Origin: Ulvibacterium marinum
Lineage (GTDB): Bacteria; Bacteroidota; Bacteroidia; Flavobacteriales; Flavobacteriaceae
Reading direction: 5' to 3'
DNA: 64,000 nucleotides
Assembly (NCBI RefSeq): GCF_003626755.1
Contig: NZ_RBCJ01000004.1
Span: forward strand, 186,001-250,000
The notes under the pieces were generated by a model. The model did not search any database. It worked only from the letters and a program-made list of their open reading frames with translations, and was not told the origin of the DNA. The position numbers were made by a program, and so were the translations under genes. Position 1 is the stretch's first letter. Each line of letters begins with the position of its first letter. Positions 49,758 to 60,075 of the stretch are shown here, piece by piece.

Positions 49758-49788
49758 AAACCCGAAAATAATGGTTATTTTCGGGTTT
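49758..49788 (-). terminator. Terminator of the division/cell-wall operon
   Basis: A 14-bp perfect stem: AAACCCGAAAATAA (49758-49771) and TTATTTTCGGGTTT (49775-49788) around a 3-nt loop, 23 nt after the ftsZ stop. On the minus strand it is followed by ATTTTTTATC, giving a good T-run. Confidence 0.92.
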
Positions 49789-49811
49789 GGAATGTTTGGG
49801 GAAAATGGCAG

Positions 49812-51737
49812 CTAATCCACGTTATCATTTAAAAATGAATTGTTGGAGCGTAATTGGATCTCTCCATTACTATCTTCACTTAGGCTGGTTCTAGAAACCT
49901 TGGCCTGTCTTGGGTTTTCGTTCAAATCCACACCTTGCCGCTTATAGGCCGGTTCTTTTTCTATCTCATCTATGTTGCTGAGACCGTTCTGGAATTTATA
50001 GTTGAAATCCTTTAATTTTCTTCTTCTTTCATCTGCCCTTGCCTTTAACAATTCCTCAATAGGAATTTCCATGGGGTCTATTTCCTTGGAAGGGTTTTTC
50101 GGTTTTAGGTCCCTATCCTTATCGGATATCGTCTTTTTCTCAAAAACTAGCTCATCCTCAATTATTTTGGGGTCATATTCCTCTGCTTTGGACTTGGCTC
50201 CGGTAAGTTTATTCTCCAGTTCCATATAATCGTCCAAACTGTAACGGGTTTCACCATCTTTATTGTATTCCAATACGGGGACTACTTCAATATGGTCGTT
50301 TACATCTATTTCCTTAACCTCTTCATCCAAACTAAATGTGATTACATTTTCTTTTTCTTCATCTTCTTCACTGGACAAAGGCATATCAAAACTCATGGCA
50401 ATCTGTTCCTTTTTGGACGAGACCACTTCAGGGTCGACCACTTCAATGTCATTAAGGGTATCCTTGGAATCTATAATGATAAAATCGTCCTCGGAAACTT
50501 CTCCTGGTACCACGCCTTCGATTACCTCTTCATAAAAGACATTGAAATTTTTGATATAGTTGGTGGTAGGAATCAAATCCATTCCCAATTCCTCCTCTTC
50601 TGGAAGACTATAGGTTTTTTCGGGTTCTTCGCTCTCTTCTTCCAGCAATTGATGTACAACGGGCTTTGAGGTCAAATCCTGTTCAGCCTTCTGTCCTTCT
50701 TCCAAGTTATGGATGATTTTTTTGGATTCCGTATTTACGATATCATCTTGCTGATCTACATTAAACCCCGTGGCGATAACGGTAACGGCAATAGCCTCGC
50801 CTAAATTTTCATCCTCTCCGACTCCCATAATGATATTGGCTCCATAACCTGCCTCTATTTGGATGTGGTCATTGATTTCGCCTATTTCATCAATGGTAAT
50901 CTCCTGGGAACCGGAAACAATCAACAATAGTACATTTTTGGCCCCAGTAATTTTATTGTCGTTCAGCAAGGGAGAATCCAGGGCCTTTACAATGGCTTCA
51001 TGAGCTCTGGAGGAACCCGATGCCATTGCGGATCCCATAATAGCCGTACCACTATTTGAAAGTACGGTTTTGGCATCCCTAAGGTCTATATTCTGAGTAT
51101 AGTGATGTGTAATAACCTCTGCAATACCTCGGGCTGCAGTGGCTAAAACCTCATCAGCCTTGGAAAAACCAGCCTTAAAACCTAAATTTCCGTAAACTTC
51201 ACGTAATTTATTGTTATTGATAACTATGAGCGAATCTACATTGGAGCGTAATTTTTCAATCCCAACCTGAGCCTGTTGGCAACGCATTTTACCTTCAAAC
51301 TGAAAGGGCATGGTCACTATGCCCACGGTAAGCACGTCCATTTCCTTTGCTTGTTTTGCAATGACAGGAGCGGCACCAGTACCCGTTCCTCCGCCCATAC
51401 CGGCGGTAATGAAAATCATCTTTGTTGTGGTATCCAGCATACCCTTAATGTCCTCCATACTTTCCAATGCGGCCTGCTCTCCCACCTCAGGATTGGCTCC
51501 TGCACCAAGTCCTTCCGTTAAGGAAACGCCCAACTGGATCTTATTTGGTACGGCACTGTTCTGAAGCGCTTGTTGATCGGTATTGCAGATAACAAAATCC
51601 ACTCCGTTTATGCCGGCCTGGAACATGTGATTAATGGCGTTGCTCCCACCACCACCTACGCCAATGACCTTTATAACGTTACTTTGATTTTTGGGCAAAT
51701 CAAAAGCTATGTTTTCAAATTCCGTGTTCTTGCTCAT
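49812..51737 (-). CDS. ftsZ: Cell division protein FtsZ
   Basis: A 641-residue tubulin-like GTPase that forms the division ring. The GTP-binding signature GMGGGTGTGAAP is at residues 113-124; IKVIGVGGGGSNAINHM (about 22-38) and NTDQQAL are further nucleotide contacts, and the T7-loop region lies near residues 200-215 (NVDSLIVINN is upstream). The core ends near residue 330. A long, acidic, low-complexity tail of about 300 residues follows, typical of Flavobacteriia, ending in a basic segment before LRSNNSFLNDN. It is the last gene of the operon, 44 nt after ftsA. Confidence 0.98.
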   Translation of the reverse strand: MSKNTEFENIAFDLPKNQSNVIKVIGVGGGGSNAINHMFQAGINGVDFVICNTDQQALQNSAVPNKIQLGVSLTEGLGAGANPEVGEQAALESMEDIKGMLDTTTKMIFITAGMGGGTGTGAAPVIAKQAKEMDVLTVGIVTMPFQFEGKMRCQQAQVGIEKLRSNVDSLIVINNNKLREVYGNLGFKAGFSKADEVLATAARGIAEVITHHYTQNIDLRDAKTVLSNSGTAIMGSAMASGSSRAHEAIVKALDSPLLNDNKITGAKNVLLLIVSGSQEITIDEIGEINDHIQIEAGYGANIIMGVGEDENLGEAIAVTVIATGFNVDQQDDIVNTESKKIIHNLEEGQKAEQDLTSKPVVHQLLEEESEEPEKTYSLPEEEELGMDLIPTTNYIKNFNVFYEEVIEGVVPGEVSEDDFIIIDSKDTLNDIEVVDPEVVSSKKEQIAMSFDMPLSSEEDEEKENVITFSLDEEVKEIDVNDHIEVVPVLEYNKDGETRYSLDDYMELENKLTGAKSKAEEYDPKIIEDELVFEKKTISDKDRDLKPKNPSKEIDPMEIPIEELLKARADERRRKLKDFNYKFQNGLSNIDEIEKEPAYKRQGVDLNENPRQAKVSRTSLSEDSNGEIQLRSNNSFLNDNVD

Positions 51738-51781
51738 ATTCTTTTTATTACTGGTTATTATATTCTTCTACTATTCTATTT

Positions 51782-53107
51782 CTATTCCGCGTTGTCCAAG
51801 AAATCCTTTAGTTTTTCCGACCATTTATCAAAAACGGATTTTCTTTCTTTTTTGACCTTGGTGGCTCCTACAGTCTCTGGTTCATGACCTGCATAGGCCA
51901 TTTCTTCTTCATTTTCAATGTTTTGAGATACTGATTTCTCCTTATACTGATTTTTTAAGGCATTCATTAAAAGACCAACTGCGGTGGCATACAAAGGGCT
52001 GGCAATAGCTTCTTCCGAGTCTCCGGCAAGGTGTTCATTAGGGTAGCCGATACGGGTATCCATGCCGGTAATGTATTCCACCAATTGCTTCAGGTGCTTT
52101 AACTGACTTCCCCCTCCAGTAAGCACGATACCTGCAATGAGTTTCTTTTTCTGCTCTTCATGCCCATAGTTCTTTATCTCAACATATACCTGCTCAATAA
52201 TTTCGACTACCCTGGCATGAATGATCTTGGAAAGGTTCTTTAGGGTAATTTCCTTCGGCTCCCTACCGCGAAGCCCGGGAATGGATACAATTTCATTGTC
52301 CCGATTCTCCCCCGGCCATGCCGAGCCAAACTTTATTTTCAGTAATTCTGCCTGCTTTTCTATAATGGAACACCCCTCTTTGATATCCTCGGTTATAACA
52401 CCTCCTCCAAATGGAATTACAGCGGTATGGCGGATAATGCCATCCTTAAAAATGGCCAAATCCGTGGTTCCCCCACCAATATCAATTAGGGCAACTCCCG
52501 CTTCTTTCTCTTCTTGGCTCAATACGGCATCTGAAGAGGCCAAAGGCTCCAAAGTAATATTGCCCAAATCCAGACCGGCGCTCTTTATACACCTCCCCAC
52601 ATTTTTTATGGACGAAACCTGCCCGACCACCACATGGAAATTAGCCTCCAAACGTCCTCCGTACATTCCTATGGGTTGCTTGATCTCGGCCTGCCCATCT
52701 ACCTTATACTCCTGTGGCAATACATGAATAATTTCTTCCCCGGGCAGCATAACCAGTTTATAGACCTGATTACACAATTGATCCAAATCATCTTCATTAA
52801 TTACCTCTTCCGAGTCCGAACGCGTAATATAATCGCTATGCTGAAGGCTTCTAATATGCTGGCCTGCTATCCCAACGACAACCGAGGCGATTTTTAGTCC
52901 GGAATTGGCCTCGGCCTCCTCAACGGCCTGTTGAATAGACTTAATGGTTTGGGTAATATTGTTGACCACACCTCGATGTACGCCCAAACTTTTGGATCGT
53001 CCAATACCGAGAACCTCAATTTTTCCATATTCGTTTTCCCTACCGATTATGGCCACGATCTTGGTTGTCCCTATGTCCAACCCTACTGAATAGCTACCTT
53101 GTTCCAT
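51782..53107 (-). CDS. ftsA: Cell division protein FtsA
   Basis: A 441-residue actin-like ATPase that links FtsZ to the membrane. YSVGLDIGTTKIVAIIG (about residues 6-22) is phosphate loop 1, ALIDIGGGTTDLAIFKDG is phosphate loop 2, and GIVLTGGGSQLKHLKQLVEY the adenosine region. The C-terminus (SVFDKWSEKLKDFLD) is an amphipathic helix that can insert into the membrane, as expected. ATG at 53107 is chosen as it sits 8 nt after the ftsQ stop; an ATG at 53131 would overlap ftsQ. Confidence 0.97.
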   Translation of the reverse strand: MEQGSYSVGLDIGTTKIVAIIGRENEYGKIEVLGIGRSKSLGVHRGVVNNITQTIKSIQQAVEEAEANSGLKIASVVVGIAGQHIRSLQHSDYITRSDSEEVINEDDLDQLCNQVYKLVMLPGEEIIHVLPQEYKVDGQAEIKQPIGMYGGRLEANFHVVVGQVSSIKNVGRCIKSAGLDLGNITLEPLASSDAVLSQEEKEAGVALIDIGGGTTDLAIFKDGIIRHTAVIPFGGGVITEDIKEGCSIIEKQAELLKIKFGSAWPGENRDNEIVSIPGLRGREPKEITLKNLSKIIHARVVEIIEQVYVEIKNYGHEEQKKKLIAGIVLTGGGSQLKHLKQLVEYITGMDTRIGYPNEHLAGDSEEAIASPLYATAVGLLMNALKNQYKEKSVSQNIENEEEMAYAGHEPETVGATKVKKERKSVFDKWSEKLKDFLDNAE

Positions 53108-53115
53108 TGTTATCC

Positions 53116-53835
53116 CTAAATTTTGGTGCATACTACCTGATTATTAAATTCCAAGTTTACCATGGCATATTCCTCCAACGTTTTGTCCCGATTTGCTTTG
53201 GCATAGAACGCCTTGAAATTGTTAAACTTCTCTTCTAGATTGTCTATACCGCCCAAATGGACTACAAACTGTTCCATCCGAAACTTCAATTGATATCTTT
53301 CCTCCTCCTCAATATGGATACCAATTACATTTTTACGGAGAAAATCGTCCTGGTTTATATACTTCAGAATTTCATAAACATCCTCTAAACCTTTGCCTGT
53401 AATCTTACCTGTGATTATAGGAACCCTAGCAGAATGACTCATGGACAACGGCATACGTTTCCCTTCATCATCTAGATAAAACTTTGAATTCCCCTCTATG
53501 CGTCCGATTGGCTTGCGTTGAACAATTTTAGACGTAAGTTCACCATTTACAGTAAGATAAACTTGGGCACTTTTCACCATTTCATTGGCCTCGATGACCT
53601 TTTCTATAGTATTCAAAACTAATTTTTCTTTAGGCACATTTATGATGGGCCCATAATTTTGTATTAACAATTTATTAACCACGCTTTGTGTAATATAGAG
53701 ATTTTGATCTCCGACAAATTCGATGTTAATACCTGCCACTTTTCTCTTTTCGTTCCTTTGGTTGGAAAATGCGTAAAGCCCCATTAATACAAGGCTAAGC
53801 GCACCTATCTTGATGTAGTTCCAATTAATTCGCAT
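53116..53835 (-). CDS. ftsQ: Cell division protein FtsQ/DivIB
   Basis: A 239-residue bitopic protein with one N-terminal membrane segment (about residues 7-22) and a periplasmic part that begins with a POTRA-like domain (VVNKLLIQNYGPIINVPKEK, LVLNTIEKVIEANEMVKSAQ) and continues with the FtsQ beta domain. Sequence conservation is low, as usual; the assignment rests on topology and position between murC and ftsA. It overlaps the end of murC by 11 nt. It would form the FtsQLB complex with FtsL. Confidence 0.9.
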   Translation of the reverse strand: MRINWNYIKIGALSLVLMGLYAFSNQRNEKRKVAGINIEFVGDQNLYITQSVVNKLLIQNYGPIINVPKEKLVLNTIEKVIEANEMVKSAQVYLTVNGELTSKIVQRKPIGRIEGNSKFYLDDEGKRMPLSMSHSARVPIITGKITGKGLEDVYEILKYINQDDFLRKNVIGIHIEEEERYQLKFRMEQFVVHLGGIDNLEEKFNNFKAFYAKANRDKTLEEYAMVNLEFNNQVVCTKI

Positions 53836-55177
53836 ACTCCAGTTCGCTTTTAATTTTAGATACTTCCAATCCTATATCCCCAGCTCCCAGGGTTACGAGG
53901 ATCTCAGGATTTTGATCTCTTATTTCGTGAATTAAATTTGATTTTTTAATTAATTTTTTGTTTGGATTTTCAATTTTCCCCAGTAACCACTCCGAAGAAA
54001 TTCCCGACATAGGTTTCTCTCGTGCCGGGTAAATATCCAGAAGTAAAACCGTGTCGAATTTAGACAGGCTTTCCGCAAAATCATCCGCAAAATCCTTTGT
54101 CCTTGAAAACAAATGAGGTTGAAAAACGGCGGTAATACTTTTTCTTGGGTGCATTTCCCGAATCGCATCGTAAACCGCATTGATTTCCGTAGGATGATGT
54201 GCGTAATCATCAATAAATATGAAATCCTTCGATTTGATCTGATATGAAAACCTTCGCTGCACGCCTTTAAAGGTTGCTAATGCCAGTGCCAATTCATCCA
54301 AGGAATTTCCGGACTGTCCCGCCATGGCAAAAGCCGCCAATCCATTAAGCAAATTATGCCTGCCGGGCTTGTTGAACTTAACTCCCGTAATCGTAGTAAG
54401 GGGAGTTACTACATCAAATATATAGGTCTCCCCCTCTATCCGCAGATTACGGATACAATAGTCCGACCCATCTTCAATACCATAGGTAGTGCCCTGTAAG
54501 GGAAGGCCATTCCTTATGAAAAGTTGTCCTCCGGGCTTTAAACGCTCCGCAAATTCTTGAAAGGATTTCCGTAGCGAGGCACTATCCCCGTAAATGTCAA
54601 GATGATCGGCGTCCATTGAGGTTACACAGGCCACATCCGGATACAGCTTAAGGAAGGAACGATCAAATTCATCCGCTTCTACCACAGAATATTGCGCTCC
54701 ACGAAACAAAAAATTACTGTCAAAATCCTCCGATATCCCACCTAAAAATGCAGTAAGCGGGGTTCCGGTTTCATTGAGCAAGTGGGCCAGAATACTTGAT
54801 GTTGTAGTCTTGCCATGTGTACCGGCCACAGCGAAACAAAAGGTATCCTTGGTAATAAGACCCAGGACCTCGGAACGTTTTTTTATGTCAAAACCTCTCT
54901 TTAGAAAGTATTGATACTCGGAGTGCTCCGAGGGAACCGCGGGCGTATAGACCACAAGGGTATTCTCCATTTCCAAAAACAAGTTGGGAATTCTATTCGT
55001 ATCATCTTCATAATGTACCGATATACCCAAATTTTCCAGTTCCTTGGTCAAAGGCGTTTCCGTTTTGTCATACCCCGCCACGTTCTTATGGATGAACTTG
55101 AAATATCGCGCCAAGGCGGACATGCCTATGCCTCCTATTCCGATAAAATAAACGTTATGTATGTTCGTCAAGTTCAA
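53825..55177 (-). CDS. murC: UDP-N-acetylmuramate--L-alanine ligase MurC
   Basis: A 450-residue ATP-dependent ligase adding L-Ala to UDP-MurNAc. The Rossmann start VYFIGIGGIGMSALARYFK binds UDP, the ATP loop is AVAGTHGKTTTSSILAHLL (about residues 114-132), and SVVEADEFDRSFLKL, DADHLDIYGD and DDYAHHPTEI are the conserved Mur motifs. Length fits the family. It follows murG by 28 nt and overlaps ftsQ by 11 nt. Confidence 0.98.
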   Translation of the reverse strand: MNLTNIHNVYFIGIGGIGMSALARYFKFIHKNVAGYDKTETPLTKELENLGISVHYEDDTNRIPNLFLEMENTLVVYTPAVPSEHSEYQYFLKRGFDIKKRSEVLGLITKDTFCFAVAGTHGKTTTSSILAHLLNETGTPLTAFLGGISEDFDSNFLFRGAQYSVVEADEFDRSFLKLYPDVACVTSMDADHLDIYGDSASLRKSFQEFAERLKPGGQLFIRNGLPLQGTTYGIEDGSDYCIRNLRIEGETYIFDVVTPLTTITGVKFNKPGRHNLLNGLAAFAMAGQSGNSLDELALALATFKGVQRRFSYQIKSKDFIFIDDYAHHPTEINAVYDAIREMHPRKSITAVFQPHLFSRTKDFADDFAESLSKFDTVLLLDIYPAREKPMSGISSEWLLGKIENPNKKLIKKSNLIHEIRDQNPEILVTLGAGDIGLEVSKIKSELEYAN

Positions 55178-55205
55178 AATTATATTTCAGGTTTGTTTTG
55201 ATATA

Positions 55206-56306
55206 TTATGTGTCCAATGTCCCTAACAATTTTTCTATTTCGTCCACAATATGCTTTGTTGCATTGGGCATAGCCTCATTCTTTAGATTTGCACCCAGCT
55301 CTTCTTGCTTATCCCTGGATTGATGCAAGTCCGAAAAAACGGTTTCAAACCTCTCATCCAACTCGGTTTCCCGTAACATCAAAGCGGCATTTTGTGTGAC
55401 CAAGGCCACAGCATTTTTGGTCTGGTGATCCTCCGCCACATTGGGCGAAGGAATAAATAGCGTTGGTTTGCCTACAATACACAGTTCGGATACCGAACTG
55501 GCTCCTGACCTTGAAATGATGTAGTCCGCAGCCGCATAGGCCAAATCCATTTTGTCCAAAAAATCAAAAACCTTGACGTCCTCCTTTGCGTGATTTTTAT
55601 ACTGCTCAAAATACAGTTTGCCACATTGCCATACTACCTGTAGGTCTTTGGATGCAAAATATTCCAGTTCCTTTTCAATCAACTCATTAATACGCCTTGC
55701 TCCCAAGCTTCCACCTAAAACCAGAACTACCTCTTTCTTGGGATCCAACTGAAAAAAGGTCTTTGCCTCGGGTCCCGTTACCTCCGTATTCACTAAATCT
55801 TCCCGTACCGGGTTGCCGGTCTTTACAATTTTTGAGACCGGAAAAAACCTTTCCATACCATCGTAGGCCACGCAGATTTTAGCCACTTTATCCTTCAGCA
55901 GTTTGTTGGTAATACCCGCATAGGAATTCTGCTCTTGAAGCACACAGGGAATAGCTCGTCCAGAAGCCACCTGTAGCAATGGCCCACTGGCAAACCCTCC
56001 TGTTCCTATGACGACATCAGGTTTAAATTGGGATACTATTTTTCGCGATTTCAGCAAACTACTTATCAATTTAAAGGGAAACATCAAATTTTTAAGGGTT
56101 AGTTTCCGCTGTAACCCGGTAATCCATAATCCTTCAATTTTATATCCCGCTTGGGGTACTTTCTCCATTTCCATTCGATCCTTTGCGCCTACAAATAAAA
56201 AATCGGCTTCCGGAAACCTCCTTTTCAATTCATTGGCTATGGCAATGGCCGGATATATATGTCCTCCGGTACCGCCCCCGGAAAGTATGAACCTATAATT
56301 GCCCAC
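55206..56306 (-). CDS. murG: UDP-GlcNAc transferase MurG
   Basis: A 366-residue GT28 glycosyltransferase that adds GlcNAc to lipid I on the inner face of the membrane. The N-terminal [19 protein letters not shown] (residues 8-26) is the donor/acceptor glycine-rich loop; [30 protein letters not shown] and [18 protein letters not shown] are the other conserved loops. It overlaps ftsW by 14 nt and is followed by murC. Confidence 0.98.
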   Translation of the reverse strand: MGNYRFILSGGGTGGHIYPAIAIANELKRRFPEADFLFVGAKDRMEMEKVPQAGYKIEGLWITGLQRKLTLKNLMFPFKLISSLLKSRKIVSQFKPDVVIGTGGFASGPLLQVASGRAIPCVLQEQNSYAGITNKLLKDKVAKICVAYDGMERFFPVSKIVKTGNPVREDLVNTEVTGPEAKTFFQLDPKKEVVLVLGGSLGARRINELIEKELEYFASKDLQVVWQCGKLYFEQYKNHAKEDVKVFDFLDKMDLAYAAADYIISRSGASSVSELCIVGKPTLFIPSPNVAEDHQTKNAVALVTQNAALMLRETELDERFETVFSDLHQSRDKQEELGANLKNEAMPNATKHIVDEIEKLLGTLDT

Positions 56307-57498
56307 TCAACACTTGTAAAGGGTTTGAATCATCAATATCCAATGTCTTCCTTTCTATGTCATTGTCCTTATTGCTTGCACTTAATATGATGCCAATGGC
56401 CAAACATGTCATCCAACTGGAAGTCCCGCCACTACTTATCAAGGGTAGGGTCTGGCCTGTAACAGGAAACAGTTCAACCGCAACCGCCATATTGATCAAA
56501 GCCTGAAAAACAATCGGCAGACCGACTCCCAAAACCAACAATTTTCCAAAAATGGTTCCATTGCCATTGGCCACAACCACGATTCGGAACAGTAAAAACA
56601 GATAGAAAAACATCAAAACAAAGCCACCCACAAGACCATATTCCTCAACAATTATGGCATAAATGAAATCCGAGGAGCTCTGGGGCAAAAAATTCTTCTG
56701 TACGCTTTTGCCAGCCCCTTTACCGACAATTCCTCCAGAAGCAATGGCAATCTTGGCCTTCTCTATTTGATAATCAGCTTCGGTATCCTCAGGATTCCAG
56801 AAACTCTCTACCCGACTTATCCATGTATCCACACGATTGGGAAAAAGATCGGGTGCGGCTTTTGCCGTGAGTATAAAAAATGTAAGGCAAACCATTCCTG
56901 TACCTACTATTCCAAAAATATATTTCAAGGGATATCCCCCTAAAAAACAAAGCAAAAGCACCATGGAAAATAAGATGGCGGCCGTAGAAAAATTGGCAGG
57001 TAATATCAATAGAACTACCAAAAAAACAGGAACCCATAAGGGCAGGATACTTTCTTTAAACCTAATGGTCTTATCCTTGATCTTGGTCAAATACCTGGCA
57101 ACATAAATCATTAGGACCACCGTAGCTAGGTTTGAAGTTTGGAACGTTATGCCCACAAAAGGAATCCGAATCCATCTACTGGCATTGGCCCCCGCAATAG
57201 TATCGCCTTGCGCCAGGGTAAAAACCAATAACACAAGAACTATGGGCATAGCTATAATAGATAGCCCTTTAAAAAAATGGGAAGGAATCCGGTGCACCCC
57301 GAAAATAATCCCAAAACCTAAAAACAAAAGCAAAGCGTGTTTGATCAAGTGTCCCGTAGTGGTGCCATTGCCCACAACATAGACCAAGTTACTACTGGCA
57401 CTGTAAACCGGCAGAAAGGAAAATACGGCCAATAAGGCCACGACGGCCCAAATAGCTTTATCTCCTTTGATATTTTTAAACACCCGTAGCATGGTCAT
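56293..57498 (-). CDS. ftsW: Peptidoglycan glycosyltransferase FtsW (SEDS family)
   Basis: A 401-residue SEDS polymerase with about ten membrane segments. [20 protein letters not shown] is the conserved loop after the fourth helix; [16 protein letters not shown] and [20 protein letters not shown] are the family's late signatures. It works with the class B PBP encoded as ftsI in the same operon. Its start overlaps the murD stop (ATGA, 57495-57498). Confidence 0.96.
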   Translation of the reverse strand: MTMLRVFKNIKGDKAIWAVVALLAVFSFLPVYSASSNLVYVVGNGTTTGHLIKHALLLFLGFGIIFGVHRIPSHFFKGLSIIAMPIVLVLLVFTLAQGDTIAGANASRWIRIPFVGITFQTSNLATVVLMIYVARYLTKIKDKTIRFKESILPLWVPVFLVVLLILPANFSTAAILFSMVLLLCFLGGYPLKYIFGIVGTGMVCLTFFILTAKAAPDLFPNRVDTWISRVESFWNPEDTEADYQIEKAKIAIASGGIVGKGAGKSVQKNFLPQSSSDFIYAIIVEEYGLVGGFVLMFFYLFLLFRIVVVANGNGTIFGKLLVLGVGLPIVFQALINMAVAVELFPVTGQTLPLISSGGTSSWMTCLAIGIILSASNKDNDIERKTLDIDDSNPLQVLSGQL

Positions 57499-58829
57499 AG
57501 ATTCTTTATAGCTTCCTTAAATTGATCGCCCCTATCCTCATAATTCTTAAAAAGATCAAAACTGGCACAGGCGGGAGACAGCAAAACCGCATCCCCGCGT
57601 TCGGCAATTTTATAGGCCACCTTTACCGCTTCCTCCATGGCAAAAGTCTCCACCATTAAATCCACCACATTGCCAAAAACATCCTTAATTTTTGTATTGT
57701 CCAGACCTAGACAAACAATAGCCTTTACTTTTTCACGCACTAAGGGCATCAAGGCCTTATAGTCGTTTCCCTTATCAATGCCCCCTACGATCCATACGGT
57801 AGGAGCACTCATGCTGTCTAGCGCAAAATAAGTAGCATTAACATTGGTAGCCTTTGAATCGTTGATGTATTGCACATGATGTATTTTTAACACCTTTTCC
57901 AACCGATGGGGAGCCCCCTGGAAATTGGCTATACTTTCCCGAATGGTCTCCTTTCGGATACCTATAAGTTTTGCGGCCATAGCAGCAGCCATGGTGTTCT
58001 TTAAGTTATGCTTTCCTTCCAGTGCCAAAGTGTCCGTTTTCATCGCGATTGCATTGTTTTGTGTACGAATTTGTATTTCGTTATTCTCTATATAAGCACC
58101 TTCCTCCAACTCTTTTTGAATTGAAAAGGGTAGTAATCGGGATTTGACCGGGTGCTCGGTTAACCAATCCATAATCGTATCATCGTCCGCATCATGGATG
58201 AAATGATTTTCCTCACCTTGGTTTTTGGTAATCCTGAATTTTGAGGCGACATAATTTTCAAACTTATAATCGTAGCGGTCCAAATGATCCGGTGTTATAT
58301 TCGTAATCATTGCAATTTCCGGTCTAAAATCCACTATACCGTCCAGTTGAAAACTGCTGATTTCCAAAACGTAATATTCATAATCATGTTCGGCTACCAT
58401 CCTCGCGAAACTATCCCCAATGTTACCGGCCATGCCCACGTTAAGCCCTTCTTCCTTAAGAATATGGTAGGTTAACATGGTGGTGGTGGTCTTTCCGTTG
58501 CTTCCGGTAATACCAATAATCTTGGCATCCGTATAGCGTGCAGCAAATTCAATTTCCGAAATTACCGGGATGCCCTTCCCCCTTAATTTTACTACCAAGG
58601 AAACGGTATCCGGAATACCCGGACTTTTCATGACCAAATCTGCGTTTAGGATAGCTGCCTCGGTATGACCGCCTTCCTCCCAATCAATCCCAAAATGTTC
58701 AAGAGCGTTTCTATATTTTGTCTTTATTTTTCCTGAATCGGATACAAAAACCCCGTATCCTTTCTGTTTTCCCAAAATTGCGGTACCGATACCGCTCTCA
58801 CCACCACCCAACACGACCAATCGCCCCAT
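57495..58829 (-). CDS. murD: UDP-MurNAc-L-Ala--D-glutamate ligase MurD
   Basis: A 444-residue ligase adding D-Glu. GRLVVLGGGESGIGTAILGK is the N-terminal uracil-binding domain, IIGITGSNGKTTTTMLTYHI the ATP loop (about residues 107-126), NITPDHLDRYDYKFENYVAS and YINDSKATNVNATYFALDSM are Mur-family motifs, and LLSPACASFDLFKNYEDRGD is the C-terminal signature. It lies 1 nt after mraY and overlaps ftsW by 4 nt. Confidence 0.98.
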   Translation of the reverse strand: MGRLVVLGGGESGIGTAILGKQKGYGVFVSDSGKIKTKYRNALEHFGIDWEEGGHTEAAILNADLVMKSPGIPDTVSLVVKLRGKGIPVISEIEFAARYTDAKIIGITGSNGKTTTTMLTYHILKEEGLNVGMAGNIGDSFARMVAEHDYEYYVLEISSFQLDGIVDFRPEIAMITNITPDHLDRYDYKFENYVASKFRITKNQGEENHFIHDADDDTIMDWLTEHPVKSRLLPFSIQKELEEGAYIENNEIQIRTQNNAIAMKTDTLALEGKHNLKNTMAAAMAAKLIGIRKETIRESIANFQGAPHRLEKVLKIHHVQYINDSKATNVNATYFALDSMSAPTVWIVGGIDKGNDYKALMPLVREKVKAIVCLGLDNTKIKDVFGNVVDLMVETFAMEEAVKVAYKIAERGDAVLLSPACASFDLFKNYEDRGDQFKEAIKNL

Positions 58830-58830
58830 G

Positions 58831-60051
58831 CTAGCGCACCTTTAATGTCACAAAGCTTACTATGGCCAACAATATTCCTATAATCCAAAAACGGGTAACT
58901 ATCTTGCTTTCATGGTACCCTTTCTTTTGATAATGATGGTGCAGGGGGGCCATCAAAAAAATGCGCTTCCCTTCACCCAATCTCTTTTTGGTGTATTTGA
59001 AATAACCGACCTGTAACATCACGGAAATGGATTCGGCAAAGAATATTCCACAGAGTATGGGAATAAGCAGTTCTTTCCGTACAATGATGGCGATTACGGC
59101 AATGACCCCTCCAATCGTTAAACTTCCTGTATCTCCCATGAAAACCTGTGCCGGGTACGCATTGTACCATAAGAAACCTACCAAAGCACCAACGAAAGCA
59201 GTTATAAATATTAAAAGCTCACCCGCTTTCGGAATGTAGAAAATATCCAAATAGTCGGAAAAAATGATGTTCCCGGAGACCCATGCAAAAATTCCCAGTG
59301 TCATGACTATAATAGCCGAAGTACCGGCAGCCAAACCATCAATACCATCCGTTAGATTGGCACCATTGGATACCGCAGTTATGATAAAAATTACTATAGG
59401 GATAAAAAGCAACCACGCATACTTTTCCGCGCCATCACCCATCCAGGAAACAAAATCGGCATAATCCAGCTCGTTATTCTTAAAGAAGGGAATATTGGTC
59501 TTAATGGATTTTATCTCCTTGCCCTCTACCTCCATAACTTCATATTGTTGTGTTATAAGGGTATTGTCCTTTTCCTTCATGGTAACCTCTGGGTGAAAAT
59601 AGAGTGTGGCCCCTACAATAAGGCCCAGGACTACCTGTCCCAAAACTTTAAATCTGCCCTTTAGGCCTTTTTTATCCTTTTTGAATATTTTGATATAGTC
59701 ATCCACAAAACCGATAATGCCCATCCAAATAATGGTGACTATCAGCAGAATAATATAGATGTTTAGGATATCGGCGAATAACAACACAGGAACCAAAGTG
59801 GACATGATAATAATCAATCCGCCCATAGTAGGGGTTCCGGCCTTTTGCTCCTGCCCCTCCAAACCTAAGTCACGTATGGTCTCCCCAATCTGTTTGCGCC
59901 GAAGAAAAAGTATAATGCGCTTCCCATAAGTGGTGGCCAGGATCAGGGAAAGCAGTACCGCCATGGCCGCCCTAAATGTTTGGAATTGGAAAAGACTGGC
60001 ACCGGGTACCTGATATTCTTTTTCCAAATATTCAAACAAATAATATAACAT
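58831..60051 (-). CDS. mraY: Phospho-MurNAc-pentapeptide transferase MraY
   Basis: A 406-residue membrane enzyme that makes lipid I from UDP-MurNAc-pentapeptide and undecaprenyl phosphate. About ten membrane helices; the catalytic Asp pair lies in [15 protein letters not shown], followed by [39 protein letters not shown] and the His-rich [18 protein letters not shown]. It is about 45 residues longer than the E. coli enzyme, with an insertion after [12 protein letters not shown] (about residues 155-190), a feature of Bacteroidota MraY. Confidence 0.98.
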   Translation of the reverse strand: MLYYLFEYLEKEYQVPGASLFQFQTFRAAMAVLLSLILATTYGKRIILFLRRKQIGETIRDLGLEGQEQKAGTPTMGGLIIIMSTLVPVLLFADILNIYIILLIVTIIWMGIIGFVDDYIKIFKKDKKGLKGRFKVLGQVVLGLIVGATLYFHPEVTMKEKDNTLITQQYEVMEVEGKEIKSIKTNIPFFKNNELDYADFVSWMGDGAEKYAWLLFIPIVIFIITAVSNGANLTDGIDGLAAGTSAIIVMTLGIFAWVSGNIIFSDYLDIFYIPKAGELLIFITAFVGALVGFLWYNAYPAQVFMGDTGSLTIGGVIAVIAIIVRKELLIPILCGIFFAESISVMLQVGYFKYTKKRLGEGKRIFLMAPLHHHYQKKGYHESKIVTRFWIIGILLAIVSFVTLKVR

Positions 60052-60075
60052 GGTCAGGTTTTGGGTTTTTAAACT

